Assembly: GCA_020628815.1 (NCBI GenBank)
Contig: JAHDEN010000027.1
Span: 1 to 47,238 of the forward strand
Source of the DNA: Chloroflexota bacterium
GTDB lineage: Bacteria; Chloroflexota; Anaerolineae; Promineifilales; Promineifilaceae
Length of the DNA stretch: 47,238 bases
Direction: 5' to 3'
Positions 1 through 8,765 of the stretch are shown one piece after another. The notes beneath the pieces are model-generated. The model was not told the origin of the DNA. It was given only the letters and a program-made list of their open reading frames with translations, and searched no databases. Made by a program: the position numbers and the translations under genes. Within the stretch, counting starts at the first letter, position 1; each line of letters starts with the position of its first letter.

Positions 1-1340
1 GCCGTGGCTTTACGGTGTCTGGCTCTGATCAGCAGGCCAATGGGATGACGGCCGCACTTGAGGCGGATGGGGCTACGGTGTTTGTGGGCCACTCGGCCGA
101 ACAGATCGCGGGTGCACAGATGGTTGTACGCTCCTCGGCCGTGCCTGATAGCAACCCGGAAGTTGCGGCAGCGCTATCGGCCGGGATTCCGGTTTTGAAA
201 CGGCACGAGTTTTTGGGCGATCTCATGCAGGGTCAACGGGGTATCGCCATCGCCGGAACCCACGGCAAAACAACCACAACCGGCATGATCGCCCACATGT
301 TGATCAAAGCGGATCAAGATCCATCTGTGATTGTGGGGGGCACATTACCAGCAACCGGCACCAACGGATTAGCCGGTGATGGGCAACACTTTGTAATTGA
401 AGCGGATGAGTATGATCGGATGTTTTTGGGTCTGCGGCCGACGGTGGCTGTGATCACCAACATTGGTCATGATCATGTAGACATTTACCCCACGGCGGCC
501 GATTATGTGGCTGCCTTTGACCAGTTTGTGGCCCTGCTTGATCAGGCACAAGATCCCCATTTGGTTGTCTGTTTAGATGATGCGGGTGTGCCGGCGCTGT
601 TGGATCAGCTCGACAAAAAAGCGGGCTTAAAAATTAGTGGTTACTCTCTGAACGGTGTCACCCATCCTAAGGTGGATGCGTTTATTCAGGCGGATGAGGT
701 GTTTACAAACGACCTCGGCGGCATTTCGGCCGACGTCTGTTTTAATGTCAAAGTATGGGGAACGTTGGAACTGGCTGTCCCCGGCCGACACAATCTGCTA
801 AACGCATTGGCCACTTTGGCCGTTGGATTGGGTGAAGGGTTAAGTTTTTCGACAATCGCTGAAAAATTTAAATCGTTTACCGGCATGGGACGGCGGTTTG
901 AGATCAAAGGTCAGCCCAATGGTGTGACGGTCATCGACGATTATGCCCATCACCCGAACGAGATCAAGGCGACGTTGGCGGCCGGAAAACAGCGGTTCCC
1001 AGATGGGAAATTGTGGGCCGTATGGCAACCACACACCTTTAGTCGCTTAAAAAATAGTTATGCGGGTTTCCAAACCTGTTTTGATTCGGCTGACGAGGTG
1101 ATTGTGCTAGACGTGTACAAAAGTCGTGAGACAGACAATTTGGGTCTGTCGGCCGCGACCTTTGCAACAGAAATTCAGCATCCTTCTGTACGGCACATCG
1201 CCGACCGTAAAAGCGCAACTGCGTTTTTGCAACAGCATGCGCTACCTGGCGACTCCATCATTGTGATGAATGCGGGTGACGCAACGCAGATGACAGACTG
1301 GCTGATTGATGATGAGTTTCAAGTAGAAAGTTCTAAGTAA
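1..1340 (+). CDS. murC: UDP-N-acetylmuramate--L-alanine ligase (MurC), 5' end outside window
   Basis: This ATP-dependent cytoplasmic Mur ligase adds L-Ala to UDP-MurNAc, the first peptide step of peptidoglycan precursor synthesis. The reading frame is open from base 3, and the first residues (RGFTVSGSD) match the inside of the N-terminal Rossmann domain. The GTG at 15 is therefore internal, and I judge about 20-30 residues to be missing upstream. The ATP-binding loop GTHGKTTTT lies near residue 80 of the visible part. EADEYDRMF, TNIGHDHVDIY and the C-terminal DDYAHHPNEI are all typical of MurC. It opens a same-strand run with murB, ddl, ftsQ, ftsA and ftsZ. CGGCCG occurs about ten times in this gene alone. 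Identification is secure; only the start is unknown. Confidence 0.96.
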   Translation, partial: RGFTVSGSDQQANGMTAALEADGATVFVGHSAEQIAGAQMVVRSSAVPDSNPEVAAALSAGIPVLKRHEFLGDLMQGQRGIAIAGTHGKTTTTGMIAHMLIKADQDPSVIVGGTLPATGTNGLAGDGQHFVIEADEYDRMFLGLRPTVAVITNIGHDHVDIYPTAADYVAAFDQFVALLDQAQDPHLVVCLDDAGVPALLDQLDKKAGLKISGYSLNGVTHPKVDAFIQADEVFTNDLGGISADVCFNVKVWGTLELAVPGRHNLLNALATLAVGLGEGLSFSTIAEKFKSFTGMGRRFEIKGQPNGVTVIDDYAHHPNEIKATLAAGKQRFPDGKLWAVWQPHTFSRLKNSYAGFQTCFDSADEVIVLDVYKSRETDNLGLSAATFATEIQHPSVRHIADRKSATAFLQQHALPGDSIIVMNAGDATQMTDWLIDDEFQVESSK

Positions 1341-1353
1341 GAAGAAACGCATT

Positions 1354-1396
1354 CTGATAGCTAACAGCTAAAAGCTGAAAGCTAAAGGCTAAAAAG
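1354..1396 (+). repeat. AGCTAAA/AGCTGAA short-repeat block abutting the small ORF
   Basis: About five degenerate copies of a 7-8 base unit (GATAGCTAACAGCTAAAAGC, then GAAAGCTAAAGGCTAAAAAG) fill the gap after murC. They end directly on the ATG at 1397 and leave no room for a Shine-Dalgarno. Related blocks precede murB, ftsQ and guaB. Confidence 0.7.
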
Positions 1397-1525
1397 ATGG
1401 CAAAAGAGACGAAAAAGAAAGCAAAGAAGAAGAAAGATCAAAAGATTGAATTGGATGCGACCAGCGACCAAGTCAAAAAAGTTGTAGATCGGTTGAAAAA
1501 ACTAAAAAAATTGAAGAAAAAATAA
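1397..1525 (+). CDS. Lys-rich small ORF, 42 residues, between murC and murB
   Basis: I do not recognise a family. The frame is ATG to TAA and encodes 42 residues. The start is MAKETKKKAKKKKDQKIELD, followed by a hydrophobic/charged stretch ending LKKLKKLKKK. Nearly half the residues are lysine, and the second half could form an amphipathic basic helix. It lies in the same orientation inside the dcw cluster, 56 bases after murC and 147 before murB. A nucleic-acid- or membrane-binding role is possible but is only inference. The start ATG follows GGCTAAAAAG directly, the same arrangement seen before murB and ftsQ, which supports translation. Against it, the A-rich composition could produce such a frame by chance. 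Confidence 0.5.
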   Translation: MAKETKKKAKKKKDQKIELDATSDQVKKVVDRLKKLKKLKKK

Positions 1526-1539
1526 ATTAGCACGCGTTG

Positions 1540-1670
1540 CTTTCAGCTAATCAGCACACTCGCTTTGCTCGTTTGTCAGCCAATCAGGTCGCTGCGCTTA
1601 CAAGCTGAAATACTGAAAGTGAGCGTAGCGAACGAGCTGAAATGCTGATAAAGCTAAAATGCTAAAAATA
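1540..1670 (+). repeat. Repeat-rich spacer before murB (AGCTGAAAT units and GCGTAGCGAACG inverted motifs)
   Basis: The spacer consists of degenerate TCAGCTAATCAGC / AGCTGAAATGCTGATAAAGC units. Between them an inverted pair relates CACTCGCTTTGCTCG to GTGAGCGTAGCGAACGAGC imperfectly. The block ends with GCTAAAATGCTAAAAATAAA directly before the murB ATG. Confidence 0.65.
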
Positions 1671-1672
1671 AA

Positions 1673-2626
1673 ATGACAATAGATCTAAAATCACTTAACA
1701 AAAACCAGCGCCAATTTGCAACAGCGTTTGGTGAAAATTTTCAAGTAGACATCGACCTGTCTCGCTTTACCTCTGCGCGGGTGGGTGGCCCGGCCGAGAT
1801 GATGGTCATGGCGTACAGCACCCAAGATTTGCAGGCGGCCGTCGAGCTGGCACACGCAACGGGGACTCGTTATTTCATCTTAGGTGGGGGATCCAATATT
1901 TTAGTTTCTGACCATGGGGTGAGCGGCTTGGTGATCCTGAATCGTGCCAAAGAAGTGAGCTTCCGCAGTGCGGGTTCGAGCATTATTTGCACGGCCGAAT
2001 CAGGCGTAAATTTGTCAACACTGGCACGCAAATGTATCAGCAAAGGGCTGGGTGGTCTGGAGTGGGGAACCGGTGTGCCGGGAACGTTGGGCGGAGCCGT
2101 TGTTGGTAACTCTGGCGCATTTGGTGGGGACATGAGCGACAATTTGATGACTGCAACCGTCTTTGAACCGGGAAATGGGACTTATAGCCTATCCGTAGAT
2201 GAGATGCAGTATGACTATAGGACCAGTGTTTTAAAGAAAGAACAAGGCAAACTCGCTCCACGTAGATTAGTACTATCGGCCGATTTGCGCTTAAAACCTG
2301 AATCGGAAAGTGCTTTACGGGCTAGAGCAGACGCGTTTAACGAGAAACGCAAAGCGACTCAACCTCCGGGCGCAACGATGGGTTCGATGTTTAAAAATCC
2401 AAAAAATTATTACGCCGGTTATTTGATCGAAGCGGCCGGATTAAAAGGGTACCGGAACGGTGGTGCCTCGATATCTGACAAGCATGCCAACTTTTTTATT
2501 AACGATGGCAGTGCAACGGCCGAAGACATTCGGGAACTGATGGCTGAAGCATTTCATGCGATCAAAGAGAAGTTCCATGTTGAGCTTGACCCTGAAGTTG
2601 AATTAGTAGGGATCTGGGAATTTTAA
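1673..2626 (+). CDS. murB: UDP-N-acetylenolpyruvoylglucosamine reductase (MurB)
   Basis: This FAD enzyme uses NADPH to reduce UDP-GlcNAc-enolpyruvate to UDP-MurNAc in the cytoplasm, the step just before MurC. The 317 residues have a normal MurB length. The FAD-binding segment ILGGGSNILVSDHGVSGLVI is near residue 65. GTGVPGTLGGAVVGNSGAFG is near residue 145. The catalytic-serine motif GSMFKNP and the C-terminal ISDKHANFFIN follow. The ATG at 1673 has no Shine-Dalgarno and is preceded directly by the GCTAAAA repeat. The stop codon is immediately followed by the ddl ATG (TAA-ATG, zero spacing), so translation of the two is probably coupled. Confidence 0.97.
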   Translation: MTIDLKSLNKNQRQFATAFGENFQVDIDLSRFTSARVGGPAEMMVMAYSTQDLQAAVELAHATGTRYFILGGGSNILVSDHGVSGLVILNRAKEVSFRSAGSSIICTAESGVNLSTLARKCISKGLGGLEWGTGVPGTLGGAVVGNSGAFGGDMSDNLMTATVFEPGNGTYSLSVDEMQYDYRTSVLKKEQGKLAPRRLVLSADLRLKPESESALRARADAFNEKRKATQPPGATMGSMFKNPKNYYAGYLIEAAGLKGYRNGGASISDKHANFFINDGSATAEDIRELMAEAFHAIKEKFHVELDPEVELVGIWEF

Positions 2627-3733
2627 ATGACTGATTCTTCTAAAAAACTTCGTGTGGGCGTTATCTTTGGCGGCCGGTCTGGCGAGCATCAGGTCTCTTT
2701 GAGATCTGCACGTTCGGTTATGGCGGCACTAGATCGTGAAAAGTATGACGTGATTCCGATCGGGATTACCCCGGCCGGTCAATGGCTGATTGGTGATGCG
2801 ATGGCGCTGCTGGCAGATGGCAATTCTGATGCTGACACAACGGCCGTGATTTTGCCCCCGGCTCCTAGCGCTGAAAACAAGCTGATACCGGCCGAAGGCG
2901 GACCCAGCTCAGCCATCACCGGGCTAGACGTTGTCATTCCGGTTTTGCATGGCACGTATGGTGAAGATGGCACCGTTCAAGGGTTACTTGAGCTGGCCGG
3001 AGTTCCGTATGTGGGTGCTGGGGTAACCGGCTCCGCTGTCGGGATGGATAAAGCGATCTTTAAATATGTAATGGAGGCCAACGGTTTGCCCCAACTGCCG
3101 TGGGTACTGATTTTGACCAGCTGGTGGCAACATGACCCAGAAGCGGTCATCGCTACATTAGAAGCTGATCTTGAGTATCCGATGTTTGTAAAACCAGCCA
3201 ATCTGGGCTCAAGCGTAGGCATCAGTCGCTGTGACAACCGAAAGGAGTTACAGCAGGGGCTGATCGAAGCCAGCCAGTTTGATCGCCGTTTGGTGGTTGA
3301 ACAAGGTGCAAACATTCGTGAGCTAGAAGTGGCGGTGATGGGTAACGACGCCCCGCAAGCTAGTGTGGTTGGCGAGATCCGGCCGAAGCGGGATTTTTAT
3401 GATTATGAAGCGAAGTACATTACGGATGATTCTGAGCTTTTGATCCCAGCACCGATAGACGGTGAACTGGCTGAACAAATCCGAGCGATGGCGATAGCCG
3501 TTTACATGGCCGTCGACTGTGCCGGACTCGGCCGGGTTGATCTGATGTTAGACAAAGACAACGGCAATTTGTACGTGAACGAAATTAATACACTTCCCGG
3601 TTTTACGAGCATTTCGATGTATCCGAAGCTGTGGGAAGCAACCGGCGTGCCGTACGGCGAACTGCTTGATCGATTGATTGAGTTTGCGATGGCACGTGGC
3701 AAGGTGCGCAAATCACTAAGAACTGAAATGTAG
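2627..3733 (+). CDS. ddl: D-alanine--D-alanine ligase
   Basis: This ATP-grasp ligase makes the D-Ala-D-Ala dipeptide that MurF adds to the peptidoglycan precursor. The 368 residues begin with the typical RVGVIFGGRSGEHQVSLRSA. The middle has PVLHGTYGEDGTVQGLLELA and the ATP-binding MFVKPANLGSSVGISR. The end carries the metal- and substrate-binding segment NEINTLPGFTSISMYPKLWE. The start abuts the murB stop with no gap. The 149-base space to ftsQ holds short-repeat DNA rather than a terminator, so the cluster may still be read as one unit. Confidence 0.97.
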   Translation: MTDSSKKLRVGVIFGGRSGEHQVSLRSARSVMAALDREKYDVIPIGITPAGQWLIGDAMALLADGNSDADTTAVILPPAPSAENKLIPAEGGPSSAITGLDVVIPVLHGTYGEDGTVQGLLELAGVPYVGAGVTGSAVGMDKAIFKYVMEANGLPQLPWVLILTSWWQHDPEAVIATLEADLEYPMFVKPANLGSSVGISRCDNRKELQQGLIEASQFDRRLVVEQGANIRELEVAVMGNDAPQASVVGEIRPKRDFYDYEAKYITDDSELLIPAPIDGELAEQIRAMAIAVYMAVDCAGLGRVDLMLDKDNGNLYVNEINTLPGFTSISMYPKLWEATGVPYGELLDRLIEFAMARGKVRKSLRTEM

Positions 3734-3840
3734 CAAAACGTGGTGCGTGGTCCGTTGGGTCTCGTAAACGCCAATTCCCACGTTCCACGCAATACGGCTT
3801 GAATAACCTTGAAGGGTTACTAAGCAATCATCAAAAGATT

Positions 3841-3882
3841 ACAAAAGGCTGAAAGCTAAAAGCTAACGGCCAACGGCTAAAA
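3841..3882 (+). repeat. AGCTAAA-type repeat block ending at the ftsQ start
   Basis: Units GGCTGAAAGCTAAAAGCTAA and CGGCCAACGGCTAAAA run straight into the ftsQ ATG at 3883. No purine-rich Shine-Dalgarno is present. Upstream (3737-3795) is a degenerate inverted pair of ACGTGGTGCGTGG with CCCACGTTCCACGC. Confidence 0.65.
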
Positions 3883-4830
3883 ATGGCAAGAAAAAAGCAA
3901 AAGACAGAAGGTAAACAACTAAAAAAACAAACACGACTGCAAAAAGCACAGCCTTCTGCGATGTTTAGCACAGTTGTGTCAACGCCTAAATCTGTTGCCA
4001 AGCGGAAACGGTATAAGTCGTGGCGCAAAGTTGAAGGGCCATTGAAAACGATCCAAAACATCGTCTTCTCTAGCCGTTGGATTAGTCTTGCCATTCTGGG
4101 CGCGGCTGTTTATTTCTTGTACGGGTTTGTTAACTCACCTGATTATTTCATCACGCAGATCCCGATTGTGGGTGCTGAAACTGTGCCGATGGAAGAGATC
4201 GCGGAAAAAAGCGGATTAGCGGGTAAACACATTTTTACGGCCGACCCAGAAGCTGCGGCCGGCGCTATTCTTGAATTAGACGGCATTACGGCCGTGGATG
4301 TGCGGCTAGACTGGCCGAACCAAGTTGATATCGTGGTGGTTGAAGAGCAGCCGGTTGCGATTTGGAAAGCGGGTGAAACCACTTGGTGGATCAATAAACA
4401 AGGCGGATTGTTTCCGGCCCGTGAGGATCGACCAAACTTGTTGGTGATTCAGGCCCCAGGCGAGCAAGGCATCGTCGGCCGGGATATGCCAGAAGAGACA
4501 TTTGAAACTGAATTAGCTGAATTTGAAGGTGAAGAGTTAGGAATTGAGATCAACTACGGGTCGATTCCAGATGAAATTTTGCATGGTGCGGTGCAGCTAA
4601 GCCAATTACAACCGTTTGGCGAACCGATCAACAGCTTTTTGTTTAATAAAAATAGCGGATTGCATTTTACAGATCCGCGTGGTTGGGACGCTCATTTTGG
4701 GACCGGAATTAATATGGACCAAAAGTTAGCCGTTTACAACGCTCTGGTATCAGAGTTAGAAAGACAAGGCATTGTGCCGATCTATATTAGTGTCGAAAAT
4801 CCCAATCGGCCGATTTATAGAAACTATTAG
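3883..4830 (+). CDS. ftsQ: Cell division protein FtsQ/DivIB, POTRA domain
   Basis: This single-pass membrane protein of the divisome links early Z-ring proteins to septal wall synthesis. The 315 residues comprise a very basic cytoplasmic tail (about 1-60, rich in K, Q and R) and one membrane segment (WISLAILGAAVYFLYGFV, about 66-83). An extracytoplasmic POTRA-like domain follows (FITQIPIVGAETVPMEEI, then LDGITAVDVRLDWPNQVDI), then the FtsQ beta domain with WWINKQGGLFPA. Position between ddl and ftsA supports the call, since FtsQ proteins diverge strongly in sequence. The start follows a CGGCTAAAA repeat instead of a Shine-Dalgarno. Confidence 0.9.
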   Translation: MARKKQKTEGKQLKKQTRLQKAQPSAMFSTVVSTPKSVAKRKRYKSWRKVEGPLKTIQNIVFSSRWISLAILGAAVYFLYGFVNSPDYFITQIPIVGAETVPMEEIAEKSGLAGKHIFTADPEAAAGAILELDGITAVDVRLDWPNQVDIVVVEEQPVAIWKAGETTWWINKQGGLFPAREDRPNLLVIQAPGEQGIVGRDMPEETFETELAEFEGEELGIEINYGSIPDEILHGAVQLSQLQPFGEPINSFLFNKNSGLHFTDPRGWDAHFGTGINMDQKLAVYNALVSELERQGIVPIYISVENPNRPIYRNY

Positions 4831-4901
4831 GGCCAGGGGTCCAAAGCCGGTCAGATATTGATCTCCGGGACTTTTTACCCTTATCCCTCTACTTCTGAAT
4901 T

Positions 4902-6119
4902 ATGGAAGGAATTGCATTTGCCCTAGACATAGGGTCATCAAAAATAGCGGCCGTTGTTGGTGAAATCACCGATGGCGAGCTGCAAGTCATTGGCTTTGGT
5001 CAAAAAGAAGTTGCCGGTATTCGACGCGGCATGATTACCGATGTGGCTCAAGTGACGACAGCGATCAGCCAGGTGGTTGAGCAAGCTGAAGAAACATCGG
5101 GCTACAAATTAACCAATGCTTTAGTCAACGTCAGTGGTGATCACATCTCATCCTTAAATAACACCGGTATTGTGGCGATTAGCGACCGTGATAAAGGGGT
5201 GACACAGGATGATATTCACCGGGCGATGGACGCGGCCCGTGCGGTCCCGATTCCGCACAACCGTGAGCTACTGCACCTGTTGCCACGCACGTTCCGCATT
5301 GATGATCAAGAGGAAGTTAAAAAGCCTGAGGGGATGCATGGATTCCGCTTGGAAGTGGATGCGCACATTATTATTAGTGCTTTGCCAGCGACGCAAAATA
5401 TTGAAAGCTGTGCTAAAGGGGTTGAGCTGCAGGTAGATGAATATGTTATGTCTAGCTTGGCTAGCGCAGAAGGTGTGCTGACCGAGGCGGAAAAAGACAT
5501 GGGTGTGCTGGTGGCTGATATTGGGGCTGGTACGACCGATGTGGTTTTGTATGCCAATGGTGAGCCGTTTATGACCAAAACGCTCCCAATTGGGGGTCAA
5601 CTGATCTCGAACGATATTGCGATCGGTTTGCGTGTGCCGTTTGAAGTGGGGGAAGAAATTAAATTGCGCCACGGTGATGCTCGGCCGGAACACATGCCGG
5701 AAGGGGCGACGTTTACCGTTTCGCCATTTGGTGGAGACAAGATTACGGTGGGCCATCGTGAGCTGTCTGAAGTGGTAGAAGCGCGTGTCGAAGAAATTTT
5801 TAATTTGATCTCGAAAGAGGTTAAAGAAAGTGGGTTTACCGGCCTAATTCCGGCCGGAATTGTACTCACTGGCGGCTCGTCTCGATTAAAAGGGATGAGT
5901 GAAGTATCGCAGAAGGTGCTGGGTATCCCGGCCCGAATTGCGGTGCCCCGTAATTTGAACGGATTAGTTGAAAAGATAAACGATCCTGCCTTTGCCACAA
6001 GCTTGGGCATGCTGCGTTGGGCGATGACTGAACACTATGTGTACTCTCAACCCCAGCGGGGCGGATTTGGATTTTTGAAGAACACCATGGATGTGTTTAG
6101 GCGGATGTTGCCGGGTTAG
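4902..6119 (+). CDS. ftsA: Cell division protein FtsA
   Basis: This actin-like ATPase tethers FtsZ to the membrane and recruits later division proteins. The 405 residues start with the phosphate-1 motif FALDIGSSKIAAVVGEI. The 1C subdomain (SHS2 fold) lies at about 85-165. The phosphate-2 motif is VLVADIGAGTTDVVLY (about 200-215) and the adenosine motif is GIVLTGGSSRLKGM (about 320). The end, NTMDVFRRMLPG, could be the amphipathic membrane-targeting helix. It lies between ftsQ and ftsZ. No clear Shine-Dalgarno precedes the ATG. Confidence 0.96.
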   Translation: MEGIAFALDIGSSKIAAVVGEITDGELQVIGFGQKEVAGIRRGMITDVAQVTTAISQVVEQAEETSGYKLTNALVNVSGDHISSLNNTGIVAISDRDKGVTQDDIHRAMDAARAVPIPHNRELLHLLPRTFRIDDQEEVKKPEGMHGFRLEVDAHIIISALPATQNIESCAKGVELQVDEYVMSSLASAEGVLTEAEKDMGVLVADIGAGTTDVVLYANGEPFMTKTLPIGGQLISNDIAIGLRVPFEVGEEIKLRHGDARPEHMPEGATFTVSPFGGDKITVGHRELSEVVEARVEEIFNLISKEVKESGFTGLIPAGIVLTGGSSRLKGMSEVSQKVLGIPARIAVPRNLNGLVEKINDPAFATSLGMLRWAMTEHYVYSQPQRGGFGFLKNTMDVFRRMLPG

Positions 6120-6168
6120 ATAGCTTGATCAGCTGATAAAGCTGATTGGCTGACTAGCTGATTAAACA
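6120..6168 (+). repeat. AGCTGAT repeat block after ftsA
   Basis: Units AGCTTGATCAGCTGATAAAG and CTGATTGGCTGACTAGCTG lie between ftsA and ftsZ. They belong to the same degenerate AGCTGA family as the murC-murB spacer. The remaining 90 bases up to ftsZ carry AGGAG about nine bases before the ftsZ ATG. Confidence 0.6.
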
Positions 6169-6255
6169 GCAGAGAAGAATTAAGAGGAACTGATTGTTTG
6201 GTTATCAGGGTCGAAGTATGACATTAGCCCTAATCACCGAGCAGGAGAAAATGAC

Positions 6256-7521
6256 ATGACAAGAAACAGCAAACCGATTCGGAGTGGGCAAAAAGACCGA
6301 ATGGAACCAAAAGCGCAGGAGCAGGACGCCATTTTGTCACCTGGCCTGTACGACGGCCCAGCAAGTGGCCAAGCCGTTATCAAAGTGGTTGGTGTCGGTG
6401 GCGGCGGTAGTAATGCCGTAGATCGCATGGTTGACGCCGGTATTGAAGGCGTTGATTTTGTGGCCATGAATACGGATAACCAAGCTCTAGCCAATAGCCA
6501 AGCGGATGTGCGTTTGCACATTGGTGATCGCTCAACCCGTGGATTAGGTGCAGGTGGTGATCCATCACGTGGGTCAAACGCAGCCGAGGAATCGGCCGAA
6601 TTAATCTACTCATCCCTTGAAGGGGCCGACATGGTCTTTATTACTGCGGGGATGGGTGGTGGAACCGGTACCGGTGCTGCTCCCGTTGCGGCTAAAATCG
6701 CACGTGAGGTTGGCGCACTGACCATCGGTGTTGTGACCCGGCCGTTTTCATTCGAAGGGCATCGGCGGACCGAATCTGCGATGGCAGGCATTAACGAGCT
6801 AAAAGAGCATGTTGATACGCTGATCGTGATTCCAAACGACCGGTTGCTGGATGCGACCGATCAGCGCATGTCGTTAAAAGATAGCTTTAAATTGGCAGAC
6901 GAAGTTTTGCGTCAGGGTATTCAGGGGATTAGTGAACTTATCACGACTCCTGGTCTAATCAATCTTGACTTTGCAGACGTTAAAACGATTATGTCTGTAG
7001 GTGGTGCAGCATTGTTGGCTGTGGGCAGCGGCCGTGGTGATGACCGTGCTATGCAGGCGGCGCACAATGCGCTTAGCAGCCCGTTGTTAGATGTGACGAT
7101 TGACGGTGCGCGTGGCATCCTGTTTAACGTTACCGGTGGCCCTGACCTAAGCCTGTTTGAGATCAATCAAGCGGCATCTATTATCCGCGAAACGGCTCAC
7201 CCAGATGTGAACCTGATCTTTGGTGCTGTGATTGATGAGAACATGGGAGACGAGTTGCGCATCACTGTGATCGCAACCGGCTTTGGCAATGAAGCGCCTC
7301 AAATGCGTTCACTCAGCCGCAACTTCCGTGAGAAATCAAATTCGACCCCGTTAGGAGCACCCAAACGGGAATCACCGAGTAGCTCAAGTTCGAGCGGCTT
7401 TAGCCATTCGAGCCGACCTGAGAGAAAGCAGGAAGACCAATCTCCGTTTTCCGGCCGAGACAATATCGAAATTCCGACGTTTCTGCGCAACCGCGAAAAT
7501 CGTGGTAACACCAGCAAGTAG
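6256..7521 (+). CDS. ftsZ: Cell division protein FtsZ
   Basis: This tubulin-like GTPase forms the Z-ring. The 421 residues have an N-terminal extension of about 35 residues before [18 protein letters not shown]. The tubulin signature [20 protein letters not shown] is intact, as are the synergy-loop region and [11 protein letters not shown] Ser-rich disordered linker (about 360-395) leads to a C-terminal peptide [13 protein letters not shown], resembling the conserved tail that binds FtsA and other partners. The start at 6256 is chosen for the upstream AGGAG. It is the last gene of the cluster and is followed by a strong terminator. Confidence 0.98.
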   Translation: MTRNSKPIRSGQKDRMEPKAQEQDAILSPGLYDGPASGQAVIKVVGVGGGGSNAVDRMVDAGIEGVDFVAMNTDNQALANSQADVRLHIGDRSTRGLGAGGDPSRGSNAAEESAELIYSSLEGADMVFITAGMGGGTGTGAAPVAAKIAREVGALTIGVVTRPFSFEGHRRTESAMAGINELKEHVDTLIVIPNDRLLDATDQRMSLKDSFKLADEVLRQGIQGISELITTPGLINLDFADVKTIMSVGGAALLAVGSGRGDDRAMQAAHNALSSPLLDVTIDGARGILFNVTGGPDLSLFEINQAASIIRETAHPDVNLIFGAVIDENMGDELRITVIATGFGNEAPQMRSLSRNFREKSNSTPLGAPKRESPSSSSSSGFSHSSRPERKQEDQSPFSGRDNIEIPTFLRNRENRGNTSK

Positions 7522-7537
7522 ACCAACGACTTTAAAC

Positions 7538-7577
7538 AAAAAAGCCCTGACCGGAATTTACCAGTCAGGGCTTTTTT
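7538..7577. terminator. Bidirectional intrinsic terminator between ftsZ and the converging 7581 gene
   Basis: AAAAAAGCCCTGAC pairs perfectly with GTCAGGGCTTTTTT across a 12-base loop. The A- and T-tracts on either side let it terminate ftsZ (+) and the gene ending at 7581 (-). Confidence 0.93.
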
Positions 7578-7580
7578 ATT

Positions 7581-7946
7581 TTATTCGATGGGGTGAACCT
7601 GAAAAAAGGCTGTGTTTTCAGATTCTTGGGAGTCGAGGAGCTCTATCTCATACCCTGCATAAGTGATGACATTCCCCTCATCTATAGAAAAATTTTGAGC
7701 CAGTTCGCCCGTCGTAGATGAGTAGAGAGAAACACCGGCCGAACCTGCATCCACAAAGGTCACACCTATTTCTAGCGCCTCATACGAGCCCTCTGTCCCC
7801 TGCGTGATACCGATAATGTTGGGATCATTGAGGTTAATTGTGGCTGAAGGAGGGGTGTTGTTGCCCAAAAATAGCAGGCTGGCCGCTAGGATCAGAACAA
7901 CCCCAATAATGATTGCCCAAACCCATATTCGCGTTGTTTTGTTCAT
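7581..7946 (-). CDS. One-pass membrane protein of unknown function, downstream of the calpain-like protease
   Basis: I do not recognise a family. The 121 residues have a short cytoplasmic start (MNKTTRIW) and one membrane segment (VWAIIIGVVLILAASLLFL, about 9-27). About 90 outside residues follow and look beta-rich (GVTFVDAGSAGVSLY, NVITYAGYEIELL). It begins three bases after the stop of the calpain-like protease gene, so the two are almost certainly co-transcribed and probably translationally coupled. An accessory, inhibitor or anchoring role for the protease is inference from position only. Confidence 0.75.
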   Translation of the reverse strand: MNKTTRIWVWAIIIGVVLILAASLLFLGNNTPPSATINLNDPNIIGITQGTEGSYEALEIGVTFVDAGSAGVSLYSSTTGELAQNFSIDEGNVITYAGYEIELLDSQESENTAFFQVHPIE

Positions 7947-7949
7947 AGC

Positions 7950-8765
7950 TTAACCTTTGGCAATGATGGGATTGACGCTGATGCCCCGCATGGTGCTGGC
8001 AAACTCTTCTTTTGTCAGCACAGATGGGGCGATGTGCCAGCCCCACGGATTACGGATGGTGATTGTGCCTGCGGCCGCATCGACATCGGTAATAAAATAA
8101 GCGTGTCCCGTTGTCAAATCCCCACCTTGCTTATTTTTGGCAAACCGTTTGTGCGTGGTTCGGTCGGGGAAGTCAATGCCCCACAATTTGAAGTCTGTGC
8201 GGGTGTAACACGCCATCGCATAGCCATCGCCCTTCATCTGCTGTAACCGGCTGAAGTTGGCCCGAGCCGGATTGATCTTTTCACTCTCTAGCCCGGTCAA
8301 TGATTCCATCGCATGATGGGGCCAGCCGCCGATAATTTTGTTGTAGCTGCCGATCATCTTAGCATAGGCATTTTCAAGAATAATCGGCCAAACTTCCACT
8401 TGGCGGCCGTTTTGATTTTCGATGATGTCACCCACCCGGGTAAAAATCACCTTGCCATCTTTGTGAGGAACTCGCGCCCGCACATTCAAAGTCATCGGTG
8501 TTAAACCCCCAAGCCACCCCCGTTTAAACAGCTTCACATCGTAGCTATTGTCCGGTTTGGGCTGGATCATATTTTCGATGATGGAAGGGTGATGTTGGGC
8601 GATAGACGCGATGGAGGACAAAAAGTAGCAGTTACCCAGCAACCCTTGATCAACATCGTCAGGATGAATTCCGTTGACAAACGGTTTGTGGTCTTCAATT
8701 TCTTGGTAGATGGCTCCGGCCGAATTTGGGACTCGGTTAAATTTTAAATCGTCGTTTTTTGGCAT
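7950..8765 (-). CDS. Calpain-like (family C2) cysteine protease
   Basis: The catalytic core of calpain is visible in 271 residues. QGLLGNCYFLSSIASIA carries the nucleophile Cys (residue 46 from the chosen ATG). TGHAYFITDVD gives His (221), and ITIRNPWGWH gives Asn (239). WPIILENAYAKMIGSYNKII matches the conserved calpain segment between them. No signal peptide, penta-EF-hand or C2-like domain is seen, so this is a bare catalytic domain. Calpains are usually calcium-regulated; whether this one is cannot be read from the sequence. The start chosen is ATG 8765; the frame could begin at TTG 8774. It is followed after three bases by a small membrane protein. The substrate is unknown. Confidence 0.88.
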   Translation of the reverse strand: MPKNDDLKFNRVPNSAGAIYQEIEDHKPFVNGIHPDDVDQGLLGNCYFLSSIASIAQHHPSIIENMIQPKPDNSYDVKLFKRGWLGGLTPMTLNVRARVPHKDGKVIFTRVGDIIENQNGRQVEVWPIILENAYAKMIGSYNKIIGGWPHHAMESLTGLESEKINPARANFSRLQQMKGDGYAMACYTRTDFKLWGIDFPDRTTHKRFAKNKQGGDLTTGHAYFITDVDAAAGTITIRNPWGWHIAPSVLTKEEFASTMRGISVNPIIAKG

